From positions 1 through 24,662 of the IMG/VR virus record IMGVR_UViG_3300025617_000112: a stretch of 24,662 bases of DNA; one strand, 5' to 3'. The stretch's first letter is position 1. Each line of letters opens with the position of its first letter. This document shows positions 14,358 through 20,599 of this stretch, one piece after another. The notes beneath the pieces are model-generated. The model had not been told where the DNA came from, did not search any database, and saw only the letters and a list, made by a program, of their open reading frames with translations. Both the position numbers and the translations under genes were made by a program. The stretch is from a virus.

Positions 14358-14699
14358 ATGAAGGTATTCAAATTCAATCCAGCAACAGGTAAGCGTGGTG
14401 AGCAGATCGATGAAATCCGCCGTCCTAGTACGTTTTCACAATCTATTGAGTTTGCACAATCGAAAGGGGTACAGACTCATCTAGACTTTGTGAAGCCGTC
14501 CAACACAGATAACCAAGTATGGTCTTCGCATCTATACATGGGACGGGATGATAAGGCGGGGCAATTAATTGTCTCGGAATATGACGATTGGATTTGTTGT
14601 TGTAGTGGTGAGTATAACGGACAGCCAACAGAAACAGGCATGGCATGGGTCTGGCATGTGATCCCACCATATAAGCAATTAACTAAAGAAGAGGTATAA
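14358..14699 (+). CDS. Hypothetical early protein, 113 aa
   Basis: I take the ATG at 14358 (MKVFKFNPATGKRGEQIDEI), because AAGGGG ends 8 bases before it. An ATG at 14352 overlapping the previous stop is only 2 bases from that site. The frame stays open upstream to 14271 but that part overlaps the previous gene. Features: FKFNPATGKRGEQ opening, DDWICCCSGEYNGQPTETGM with three adjacent cysteines, and MAWVWHVIPPYKQL near the end. The KFNP.TG.RGE opening resembles small proteins in other phages, but I cannot name a family. Confidence 0.68.
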   Translation: MKVFKFNPATGKRGEQIDEIRRPSTFSQSIEFAQSKGVQTHLDFVKPSNTDNQVWSSHLYMGRDDKAGQLIVSEYDDWICCCSGEYNGQPTETGMAWVWHVIPPYKQLTKEEV

Positions 14700-14701
14700 T
14701 C

Positions 14702-14932
14702 ATGGATAACTTAAAAGACTTGGATTCAAAGACGCTGTTCGAGATGCTCGCAAATGCGGTGGCGACATCATCATGCGGTGGACACCACAAGGGCGACATG
14801 AACGATGCATATGCCAAGACCTATGCCGAAGAGCTCAACAGCAGAGGCTATGAGGTTAACTTGTCACACTTTGCAGGCATACGAGCGGCTCTGTCGTATC
14901 TAGGAACATTTAACGGAAGAGGCTCATACTAA
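14702..14932 (+). CDS. Hypothetical early protein, 76 aa
   Basis: Starts 2 bases after the previous stop, with GAAGAGG about 8 bases upstream. Residues: MDNLKDLDSKTLFEMLANAV, SSCGGHHKGD (one Cys and two His), then YAKTYAEELNSRGYEVNL and FAGIRAALSYLGTFNGRGSY. It is probably a small helical protein. The Cys-Gly-Gly-His-His cluster might bind metal but is not a standard zinc motif. Family not recognised. Two stem-loops follow before the next gene. Confidence 0.65.
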   Translation: MDNLKDLDSKTLFEMLANAVATSSCGGHHKGDMNDAYAKTYAEELNSRGYEVNLSHFAGIRAALSYLGTFNGRGSY

Positions 14933-14944
14933 CTACACTGACGA

Positions 14945-14995
14945 GACCGGCTTAAGCTACCGGTCGAAACTGTCGCCAATCCCTCGGGCGGCAGT
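14945..14995 (+). promoter_or_regulatory. Two tandem RNA stem-loops in the gap between early genes
   Basis: First: GACCGG (14945-14950), 9-base loop, CCGGTC (14960-14965). Second: ACTGTCGCC (14969-14977), 9-base loop, GGCGGCAGT (14987-14995), a 9-bp stem with one G-U pair. No U-run follows either, so they are not standard terminators. They could be RNA processing or stability elements that set different protein levels within the operon. Confidence 0.55.
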
Positions 14996-15011
14996 CTGTA
15001 GAGGCTAACAA

Positions 15012-15797
15012 ATGGAGCACATGAACATGAAAAGACTAGTCGGAATTGCAACAAGTAAACCAAAGAGCAAAGCGCCGAGAGGCTTCACAGTCTGGAAAGG
15101 CTTAAGCGCTCTAGACAATCAACCGATAGCCGTGATTGCCACGTTAGAGACCAACAACCGGAAGACCGGCGATATGGTGCAAGTCTGGATTCTACGATCG
15201 GATGTGAATCCGGTAGAGGCTACCAAGACCGGACAAGACTTTTCGATATGTGGTAATTGTCCGCATAGACACCACAACAAGGGCGCCTGTTATGTCAATG
15301 TAGGACAAGCGCCGAATTCGATTTATAAAGCGTTCAAGAATGGTCGATATCCTGAATACGATCACAAGCAACACTCACAATACCTAAAGCATCGCAAGGT
15401 GAGACTTGGTGCCTATGGTGATCCTAGTGCGGCTCCCTATGAGGTTATGCGTTATCTTGCACATATTGGTATCGGTTGGACCGGCTACACGCATCAAGCA
15501 AAGCATCACAATTTCGACGAGCGATTCTTTGACATTTGTATGGTTAGTGCTGATTCACCTAAACAGGCAAAGCTCTACCAAGACCTAGGAGCTCGGACGT
15601 TTCGGGTTGCAATGGTAGGCGATGCAATGCATGACAGCGAGATAGAGTGTCTATCAGACAGCAAGGGGATGACTTGTCTTGATTGTGGTCTATGCAATGG
15701 CAACAAGAGAGAAGCCGAGTCTATCGTGATTGCGGTACATGGCTCCAAAGCGTCAAAGTTCAAGACGTCTACACTGATTCCTTTGACAGAGGTATGA
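15012..15797 (+). CDS. Conserved phage protein, DUF7227-like, Cys-rich
   Basis: 261 residues, with AGAGG 7 bases before the ATG at 15012. It has the arrangement of a family widespread in phages of Proteobacteria that I recall as DUF7227: MKRLVGIATSKPKSKAPRGF, TVWKGLSALDNQPIAVIATL, NRKTGDMVQVWILR, then CGNCPHRHHNKGACYV (about residues 79-94) and GY.PEYD. A C-terminal CLDCGLCNG lies at about 220-228. The two Cys clusters look like metal-binding sites, zinc or iron-sulfur. No enzymatic activity is established to my knowledge. It is the largest protein of the early block before the primase. Family name is from memory. Confidence 0.82.
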   Translation: MEHMNMKRLVGIATSKPKSKAPRGFTVWKGLSALDNQPIAVIATLETNNRKTGDMVQVWILRSDVNPVEATKTGQDFSICGNCPHRHHNKGACYVNVGQAPNSIYKAFKNGRYPEYDHKQHSQYLKHRKVRLGAYGDPSAAPYEVMRYLAHIGIGWTGYTHQAKHHNFDERFFDICMVSADSPKQAKLYQDLGARTFRVAMVGDAMHDSEIECLSDSKGMTCLDCGLCNGNKREAESIVIAVHGSKASKFKTSTLIPLTEV

Positions 15798-15801
15798 ATA
15801 T

Positions 15802-15909
15802 ATGATCGAATCGCAAATGCTCGGCATCGATAACGGAGCGGCTCTGTTGGTCGCTCTCTATGCCATAGGTTGCTTAACTTGGTTAGTTATTAGGAGTATG
15901 AAACCATGA
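15802..15909 (+). CDS. 35-aa single-helix membrane protein
   Basis: ATG at 15802 with the stop overlapping the next start (ATGA at 15906-15909). Product: MIESQMLGIDNGAALLVALY then AIGCLTWLVIRSMKP. Residues about 12-31 form one uninterrupted hydrophobic helix followed by a positive end (RSMK), so an inner-membrane protein with the C-terminus inside is likely. AGAGGT lies about 11 bases upstream. Small one-helix proteins in early regions may block superinfection or act on host membrane proteins; here that is only inference. Confidence 0.6.
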   Translation: MIESQMLGIDNGAALLVALYAIGCLTWLVIRSMKP

Positions 15910-16187
15910 CGACAATAAACATGATCGAACAAGGCGCCAGCCGTTTTTATGAACATGGAAACGCTCGGTTGTTTGAAACCGAAGACGAAAACTATTATTT
16001 CTTTGAACATGCGACACTAGGCGATGAGGGCTTTTGTGGTGGCGTATGGGTTAAGAATCGATACATCATGGATTATGATGGCGTCTACAACCTACCCGAA
16101 GACGTCGAAGCGATTCTATACAGTCTCGGTTGCGCTTGGGTGCATGATGTAACAGAACCACAAGAGGTTGACCATGCAAAAGTGTGA
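15906..16187 (+). CDS. Hypothetical acidic early protein, 93 aa
   Basis: Starts at ATG 15906 with TTAGGAGT about 9 bases upstream. The sequence MTTINMIEQGASRFYEHGNA, RLFETEDENYYFFEHATLGD, EGFCGGVWVKNRYIMDYDGV then LPEDVEAILYSLGCAWVHDV is rich in aromatic and acidic residues and looks like a compact alpha/beta fold with no membrane segment. The pattern DENYYFFEHATLGDE..CGGLW is reminiscent of small proteins in other phage early regions, but I cannot assign a family. Acidic early proteins sometimes mimic DNA; not shown here. Confidence 0.68.
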   Translation: MTTINMIEQGASRFYEHGNARLFETEDENYYFFEHATLGDEGFCGGVWVKNRYIMDYDGVYNLPEDVEAILYSLGCAWVHDVTEPQEVDHAKV

Positions 16188-16293
16188 TCTATGCAACGAC
16201 AAAGCGCTTGTCATTGAAAACGATAGAGACTATCTTTGCGCTAAGTGTTGGCTTAAACATAACAAACCAAATCAAAAGGAAACTAAAAAATGA
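16174..16293 (+). CDS. 39-aa zinc ribbon protein
   Basis: ATG 16174 overlaps the end of the previous gene; AGAGG is 5 bases upstream, and the stop overlaps the next start (ATGA at 16290-16293). Product MQKCDLCNDKALVIENDRDY then LCAKCWLKHNKPNQKETKK. Two CxxC pairs (residues 4-7 and 22-25) with a 14-residue loop form a mini zinc ribbon, followed by a basic tail. Likely nucleic-acid or protein binding. Its coupling on both sides and perfect zinc pattern support it as a real gene. Confidence 0.72.
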   Translation: MQKCDLCNDKALVIENDRDYLCAKCWLKHNKPNQKETKK

Positions 16294-16595
16294 CACCACA
16301 AGACTCTAAAGCCTATTCCGACTATTACGAAGTCTCGGAACACTACCCAGACTTTGACGACTATTGCGAGTTCATGGAAGAGCTCTATCTAAGCGAAATC
16401 TTAGAGTTCTATTGTGAAGCCGATATCACGGACGAGCTCGGTGATCAAGTAAGCTCGGAGCGTATGTTCATATGGTGGGACAATCAACTACCAGAGTTCA
16501 AAACGCTAAAGCTCTCTGAAGCCTACAAAGAGGGATGGCGTGTAGATCTTTACATAGCGTCCGAAGAGCAGAAAATTGAAGATTCTAGGTACTAA
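16290..16595 (+). CDS. Hypothetical very acidic early protein, 101 aa
   Basis: AAGGA about 10 bases before ATG 16290. Very acidic and aromatic: YSDYYEVSEHYPDFDDYCEF, MEELYLSEILEFYCEADITD, ELGDQVSSERMFIWWDNQLP. No Cys pairs, no membrane segment; helical. Not recognised. The excess of Asp/Glu/Tyr is what DNA-mimic inhibitors look like, but composition alone cannot show it. An RNA hairpin follows. Confidence 0.65.
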   Translation: MTPQDSKAYSDYYEVSEHYPDFDDYCEFMEELYLSEILEFYCEADITDELGDQVSSERMFIWWDNQLPEFKTLKLSEAYKEGWRVDLYIASEEQKIEDSRY

Positions 16596-16599
16596 GACA

Positions 16600-16628
16600 C
16601 TCTGAAGCGCTGAAAGGCGCTTACAGAG
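16600..16628 (+). promoter_or_regulatory. RNA hairpin between early genes
   Basis: CTCTGAAGCGC (16600-16610), loop TGAAAG, GCGCTT-A-CAGAG (16617-16628): an 11-bp stem with a single bulged A. It fills the gap between two genes and has no U-run, so a processing or stability element is more likely than a terminator. Confidence 0.5.
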
Positions 16629-16656
16629 CTTTACAATGCGAAATAGAGGTATATTT

Positions 16657-16950
16657 ATGGCTGGTAAGATCCAATGGTCACCACAACAGGTAGAACTATT
16701 AAAGAAACTATGGGAAGAGGGAGTCACGTCCGCCGACATAGGTCGAAAGGTAGGTAAAAACGCGGCTAGCGTTAGAAGTTATGTAAGACGCAACCGAAAG
16801 GCTCTAAAGCTCAAACAGCGTTCAGAGGCTCATAACCTACACTTGCAACCACGGGGTAACAAAGACTTTGAAAGGCTTTGGAGTGGAAGTGTTCCTAGAG
16901 GACATTGGATGATCACAAAAGCATGGGGTAAAGCATGTACCAAGACATAA
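16657..16950 (+). CDS. GcrA-like helix-turn-helix DNA-binding protein
   Basis: 97 residues from ATG 16657, which has AGAGGT 6 bases upstream. An ATG at 16636 would add 7 residues but lacks a good site. The N-terminus IQWSPQQVELLKKLWEEGVT, SADIGRKVGKNAASVRSYVR matches the helix-turn-helix of GcrA-family regulators (W..E.VELLK.LW.EG.SA..IA..LG...........). GcrA in alphaproteobacteria binds sigma70-RNA polymerase and acts at GANTC-methylated promoters. The classic GNAVIGK core is replaced by KNAASVRSYVRR, so this may be a more general phage homeodomain-like regulator. The C-terminal half is basic and not recognised. It is a good candidate for switching early transcription. Confidence 0.65.
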   Translation: MAGKIQWSPQQVELLKKLWEEGVTSADIGRKVGKNAASVRSYVRRNRKALKLKQRSEAHNLHLQPRGNKDFERLWSGSVPRGHWMITKAWGKACTKT

Positions 16951-17018
16951 CCATGCTCATAACCTGGACCGTGATCAGTGGTTGCGTTTATGTCTTCTTT
17001 AGTGTCTCGGACGACTAG
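16935..17018 (+). CDS. Possible 27-aa membrane peptide
   Basis: ATG 16935 lies inside the end of the previous gene, with GGGG 6 bases upstream. Product MYQDITMLITWTVISGCVYV then FFSVSDD has one hydrophobic helix (about residues 7-23). It is very short, so coding status is uncertain; the overlap and ribosome site favour it, as does the similar 35-aa membrane gene nearby. Confidence 0.42.
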   Translation: MYQDITMLITWTVISGCVYVFFSVSDD

Positions 17019-17088
17019 TGTCACACTAGATTTTATCGCGTTTTTGTGCTATTTTCGCTTCTCTAAAGAGCTCTGAAGAGGAACATAA

Positions 17089-17274
17089 ATGCGATGCAAA
17101 GCATGTGATAAATCATTAACGGACTATGAGTCAACAAGGAAGTCTATGACGACAGGTGAGTTCTTAGATCTGTGTAATGATTGTTATAAGTTTATTAAGG
17201 AAGACGTCTATGTGATTGATAATCCTGACAATATGGATATCAATGACGTTATTGACATTAACGATGATTACTGA
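17089..17274 (+). CDS. Zinc ribbon protein of T7-like phages, 61 aa
   Basis: AAGAGG about 8 bases before ATG 17089. MRCKACDKSLTDYESTRKSM, TTGEFLDLCNDCYKFIKEDV then an acidic D/N-rich tail. The two CxxC pairs (residues 3-6 and 29-32) make a zinc ribbon. Proteins reading RCKACD..L...E.TRKS..TGEFLDLC..C are common small proteins in the early/replication region of podoviruses (from memory) with no assigned role. Unlike the 39-aa ribbon upstream it has an acidic, not basic, tail. Confidence 0.78.
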   Translation: MRCKACDKSLTDYESTRKSMTTGEFLDLCNDCYKFIKEDVYVIDNPDNMDINDVIDINDDY

Positions 17275-17299
17275 TACCCTCTCTATATAGTCTATATAG

Positions 17300-17342
17300 C
17301 TCTTTAGTTTATTATTATAATATTACTAATAATAACTAAGAG
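17300..17342 (+). promoter_or_regulatory. AT-rich stem-loop between early genes
   Basis: TTATTATTA (17309-17317) and TAATAATAA (17327-17335) form a perfect 9-bp stem with a 9-base loop. It is extended by CTC-T-TTAG / CTAA-GAG with two single-base bulges, total about 16 pairs. TATAAT occurs in it (17316-17321) but has no -35. It fills the 96-base gap before the next gene. Role unknown: RNA stability, weak terminator or DNA-unwinding site. Confidence 0.45.
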
Positions 17343-17370
17343 ACTCTAAAGAGGATAAGGAAACCGAACA

Positions 17371-17586
17371 ATGAACAACAAAGATTTTGAGACTTCAGCA
17401 CAAGAGATGTCGATGCACATCGCACTATGCGTTTGTGTGGATTATGTCCGTTCATGGGGCACAGTTGATTTCTTGGAAAAGTTAAACGAGTATATCGACA
17501 ACCAAGGTGATTGGTATGAAGTGTATTATGCAATCAACCAATTGAAAGAACGTGAACGACAAGCAGAGCGAGAAGCAAATGAGTGA
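17371..17586 (+). CDS. Hypothetical helical protein, 71 aa
   Basis: AAGGA about 11 bases before ATG 17371. MNNKDFETSAQEMSMHIALC, VCVDYVRSWGTVDFLEKLNE, YIDNQGDWYEVYYAINQLKE and a charged end (RERQAEREANE). All-helical by appearance; a small hydrophobic patch IALCVCVDYV is too short for a membrane span. Not recognised. Its stop overlaps the next gene (ATGAGTGA), suggesting coupling. Confidence 0.65.
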   Translation: MNNKDFETSAQEMSMHIALCVCVDYVRSWGTVDFLEKLNEYIDNQGDWYEVYYAINQLKERERQAEREANE

Positions 17587-17800
17587 ACTTGATACGTTTT
17601 TCTTAATGACAGAGCTCAAGAGGCGACTAAGCAACCACCTCTTCAGCGATGAACCTGAATCAGATAGTTTCTTGGAAGATCTATGGTGCGAGAACGAGTG
17701 CAACGAGGTGACAATGGATCACCTACATAACCAACTCGGTAATCTCATTAGACGCTATGAGACCATCATCAAACTCAGACTGGATGATCGTGATGAATAA
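17579..17800 (+). CDS. Hypothetical helical protein, 73 aa
   Basis: I take ATG 17579, which overlaps the previous stop; a GTG at 17552 in frame has no better ribosome site. MSELDTFFLMTELKRRLSNH, LFSDEPESDSFLEDLWCENE, then a helix LHNQLGNLIRRYETIIKLRL. Acidic middle, basic-helix end. Not recognised. It overlaps the next gene by 8 bases. Confidence 0.62.
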   Translation: MSELDTFFLMTELKRRLSNHLFSDEPESDSFLEDLWCENECNEVTMDHLHNQLGNLIRRYETIIKLRLDDRDE

Positions 17801-18032
17801 ATTACCACCAGTAGAGCGCCCCTATGGTGACTCTATAGGCCTCACAGGCGACAGCGCATACATGTGGGCAATCTTCTTAATGAACGAAGCCGACATGAAC
17901 GAAGATTACATCGCCTATGACGACTGGAAATCGATGGTCGAGTCTCTAAAGCCTTCACCGGGCAAAGCAGTCCCCGCTGTCGTCCACTATGCAAAACTTG
18001 AAGAGGCGATCAAGAATTATGGCGTTTGTTGA
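17793..18032 (+). CDS. Hypothetical early protein upstream of primase, 79 aa
   Basis: Start taken at ATG 17793 (MNKLPPVERPYGDSIGLTGD), overlapping the previous stop; ATG 17784 is three codons longer and also possible. The product continues SAYMWAIFLMNEADMNEDYI, AYDDWKSMVESLKPSPGKAV and ends EEAIKNYGVC. It overlaps the primase-helicase start by 14 bases. No metal or membrane signature. Not recognised. Confidence 0.62.
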   Translation: MNKLPPVERPYGDSIGLTGDSAYMWAIFLMNEADMNEDYIAYDDWKSMVESLKPSPGKAVPAVVHYAKLEEAIKNYGVC

Positions 18033-19629
18033 ACATACCCTAGAGTGTCCGAAGTGTGATAGCAGTGATGCATATGCCATTGACGACAAAGGCTGGGGAA
18101 AGTGTTTTAGTTGTGGTTCAAATGTACCACCAAATACAGGGATAACTGAGAGGGATTCAATGCAGTCTAGTAGGGTAGTATCAATCAAAGACCGAACGTC
18201 CGACACAGAGGCTTACAATGCGTCTCAGGGGGTAATCTATAGGGCTTTTCCGAACAGGAAGATCAATGTCAAGACTTCAGAGGTCTATGGTGTTGGTGTT
18301 AGAGGCTCTGACGTAGTCTTCCCCTTTGGGGGTGATCTAGCCGCCAAGGTCCGGGTCAATGGCGATAAAGACTTCCGTATTGAAGGTGATTGGAAAGGAG
18401 CATCAACACTATTCGGACAAGAGAGATTCTCTGCAGGCCAGAAGTTTGTCATGGTCCTTGAAGGTGAATTTGATGCGATGGCCGCACACCAGATGATGTC
18501 GTATAAGACCCCTTGCGTCTCGGTACGAAATGGAGCTCAATCGGCTCTAAAGGACTGTAAAGCCAACTACGACTACCTCGATTCCTTTGACGAGATCATC
18601 TTTTGTTTTGATAATGACAAACCGGGTCTAGAGGCTCAAGCACAGTGTGCAGAACTGTTTAGCCACAAGGCCAAGTGTTTTAAACATATCAATGGACTGA
18701 AGGACGCATGTGACTACCTTGTTGAGAACGAGGCCGGTTCCTTTGCCAAGGCTTTCTGGAATGCCGAGCGTTGGACACCGGATGGAATCATTGCCGGTAC
18801 GTCATTGTATGATGAGGTGATGAAGCCGTTAGCCAAGGCCGATTGTGAATACCCCTTTGATGGTCTAAACAAACTCACCTATGGTATCCGTAAACAAGAA
18901 CTGGTGACAGTGACAGCAGGATCAGGGCTCGGTAAGTCTCAGTTTCTACGAGAGATCATCTGGCACATCCTGCAGAGCACTCAGTCGAACATTGGATTGA
19001 TGTTCTTGGAAGAGTCCACAAGGAAGACTGGGTTGTCTCTGATGTCTCTAGCGGCTAACAAGCCGTTACACTTACCAGACACCGAGTCAACACAAGAGGA
19101 AAAGGATCATGCGTTCAAAGCGACTCTCGGAACTGATCGTCTCTTCATGTTTGATCATTTTGGCTCAAGTGATGTTGACAATATCGTTAGCCGTGTTCGG
19201 TATCTCGCCAAAGTGGTTGGATGTGATTATATTTTTGTGGATCACATTAGCATTATTGTTTCTGCTCAATCTAATGGTGATGAGCGTAAGGCTATTGATG
19301 AAATCATGACTAAACTGCGGATGCTCGTCCAAGAGACTGGGGCCGCATTGATTGTTGTCTCTCACCTCAAACGACCAGAGTCTAAGGGTCATGAAGAGGG
19401 AGCGGCAACGTCATTGGCTCAGTTGCGAGGCTCTGGCTCCATCGCTCAGTTATCTGACATGGTGATCGGCCTAGAGCGTAACGGACAAGCTGATGATGCA
19501 AGAGAACGCAACACAACCCGTGTCAGAGTACTCAAGAATCGTTTCTCGGGTATTACTGGTCCGGGATGTAGTTTGTTGTACGGACTGGAAACAGGACGGA
19601 TGGTTGAGATTGACGAGGAGGCTCTATGA
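18019..19629 (+). CDS. T7 gp4-like primase-helicase
   Basis: 536 residues from ATG 18019; an upstream in-frame ATG at 17989 adds 10 unrelated residues and lacks a ribosome site. The primase zinc ribbon has C10/C13 and C29/C32. The TOPRIM fold has VLEGEFDA (147-154) and CFDNDKPG (196-203). The RecA-like helicase has Walker A GSGLGKS (301-307), a Walker B-like IFVDH (405-409), VVSHLKRPESKGHEEG (446-461) and the DNA-binding/arginine-finger region QLRGSGSIAQLSDMVIGLERN (468-488). All key parts are intact, and the length is close to T7 gp4 (566). It unwinds DNA at the fork and primes lagging-strand synthesis with the polymerase downstream. The C-terminus (EIDEEAL) is acidic as in T7, where it docks to polymerase. 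Its stop overlaps the next gene by four bases. Confidence 0.94.
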   Translation: MAFVEHTLECPKCDSSDAYAIDDKGWGKCFSCGSNVPPNTGITERDSMQSSRVVSIKDRTSDTEAYNASQGVIYRAFPNRKINVKTSEVYGVGVRGSDVVFPFGGDLAAKVRVNGDKDFRIEGDWKGASTLFGQERFSAGQKFVMVLEGEFDAMAAHQMMSYKTPCVSVRNGAQSALKDCKANYDYLDSFDEIIFCFDNDKPGLEAQAQCAELFSHKAKCFKHINGLKDACDYLVENEAGSFAKAFWNAERWTPDGIIAGTSLYDEVMKPLAKADCEYPFDGLNKLTYGIRKQELVTVTAGSGLGKSQFLREIIWHILQSTQSNIGLMFLEESTRKTGLSLMSLAANKPLHLPDTESTQEEKDHAFKATLGTDRLFMFDHFGSSDVDNIVSRVRYLAKVVGCDYIFVDHISIIVSAQSNGDERKAIDEIMTKLRMLVQETGAALIVVSHLKRPESKGHEEGAATSLAQLRGSGSIAQLSDMVIGLERNGQADDARERNTTRVRVLKNRFSGITGPGCSLLYGLETGRMVEIDEEAL

Positions 19630-19979
19630 GAACATTAGTGGAAATTGCTAAAGATATCCGTAAAGCGCAACGTATTGCTTACGATATTGAAGTAGCCTAT
19701 TTACACTCAGATTACGATGACTTTGATGTCCCTAGTGATCGTGATGTGTATGATGAAGACTTTTCAGCATTAATGAATGAGTTTTCAAGGACCATTGGTA
19801 TCTTTGAGAATGATGAGTTTGCATCATCGACATATGCAATACTTACTACAATTCAAAAACACCTCTCGTTTGATGACTTAGAGGATAAATATCACGATAT
19901 TCGTGAGTACATCGACTGCGATGAGAATCCTACAGTTGAAGGAATTTCTAAGCTCATGGATGAACATCGACATTACTAG
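19626..19979 (+). CDS. Hypothetical acidic protein, 117 aa
   Basis: ATG 19626 overlaps the primase-helicase stop (ATGA) and is preceded by GAGGAGG. The sequence is strongly acidic: IAKDIRKAQRIAYDIEVAYL, then DYDDFDVPSDRDVYDEDF, LMNEFSRTIGIFENDEF, and a helical end. No motif I recognise. Placement inside the replication operon and tight coupling suggest a replication accessory; the acidity would also suit an inhibitor of a DNA-binding host protein. Neither is shown by the sequence. Confidence 0.65.
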   Translation: MRTLVEIAKDIRKAQRIAYDIEVAYLHSDYDDFDVPSDRDVYDEDFSALMNEFSRTIGIFENDEFASSTYAILTTIQKHLSFDDLEDKYHDIREYIDCDENPTVEGISKLMDEHRHY

Positions 19980-19987
19980 GAGGCTCT

Positions 19988-20599
19988 ATGAAGCACTGTA
20001 ACAAATGCGATACAACCAAGGACTTGACCGAGTTCAGTAAAAGTCGTCGCGCTGTGGATGGATTACAACCATTATGCAAAGCATGTATGAGAATTCATCA
20101 GAAAAACCACAATCCAAGACATAACGCTAATCGCATGTTTATCAAAGGTATAGGATACATATCTAAGAAAGACATTAGGTTTAAGGACATCTGGAAACCC
20201 GGTCGTTATAAGTCTGTTATGGACGTTGCAAGTCTTAACGCTGTTGAGACAGTCAAGGCCGGTCATGTGTACATCATTTACAACCACACATTTGAGGGGT
20301 GGTTCAAGGTCGGTTGTGCGCTGGACGCTAAAGATCGCTTGAAGAGCTTCCAGACTGCGTCACCCTTCCGGGACTATAGCCTGATGTTCTACGAAGACTT
20401 TGATGATCGTAAACGCGCTGAGAAGCTGATCCATGACAAGTTGAAGTCACATCCTCGTCTGGTACAATGGAACTATGAATGGTTTATGATTGAACCATCA
20501 ATAATTAAGAAGGTGATTTTAGATGTCAAACAAGAAACGACTGACGCTCGACATCGAGACGAACACGGACCACAATATAATCTGGGGTTGCGTTACTGA
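19988..20599 (+). CDS. GIY-YIG/T5orf172-type endonuclease with N-terminal zinc finger
   Basis: 203 residues, with AGGAGG 4 bases before ATG 19988. The N-terminus CNKCDTTKDLTEFSKSR then GLQPLCKACMR (C4, C7, C30, C33) is the treble-clef-like zinc module found at the start of phage homing nucleases. A linker is followed by GHVYIIYNHTFEGWFKVGCA (near residues 92-111), DRLKSFQTASPFRDYSLMFY, RAEKLIHDKLKS and NYEWFMIE, the layout of the T5orf172/MUG113 branch of the GIY-YIG fold (VYII ... KVG ... R...). The last ~25 residues overlap the polymerase gene by 77 bases in another frame, as if the nuclease gene inserted and read into its neighbour. Likely a free-standing homing endonuclease. Confidence 0.8.
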   Translation: MKHCNKCDTTKDLTEFSKSRRAVDGLQPLCKACMRIHQKNHNPRHNANRMFIKGIGYISKKDIRFKDIWKPGRYKSVMDVASLNAVETVKAGHVYIIYNHTFEGWFKVGCALDAKDRLKSFQTASPFRDYSLMFYEDFDDRKRAEKLIHDKLKSHPRLVQWNYEWFMIEPSIIKKVILDVKQETTDARHRDEHGPQYNLGLRY

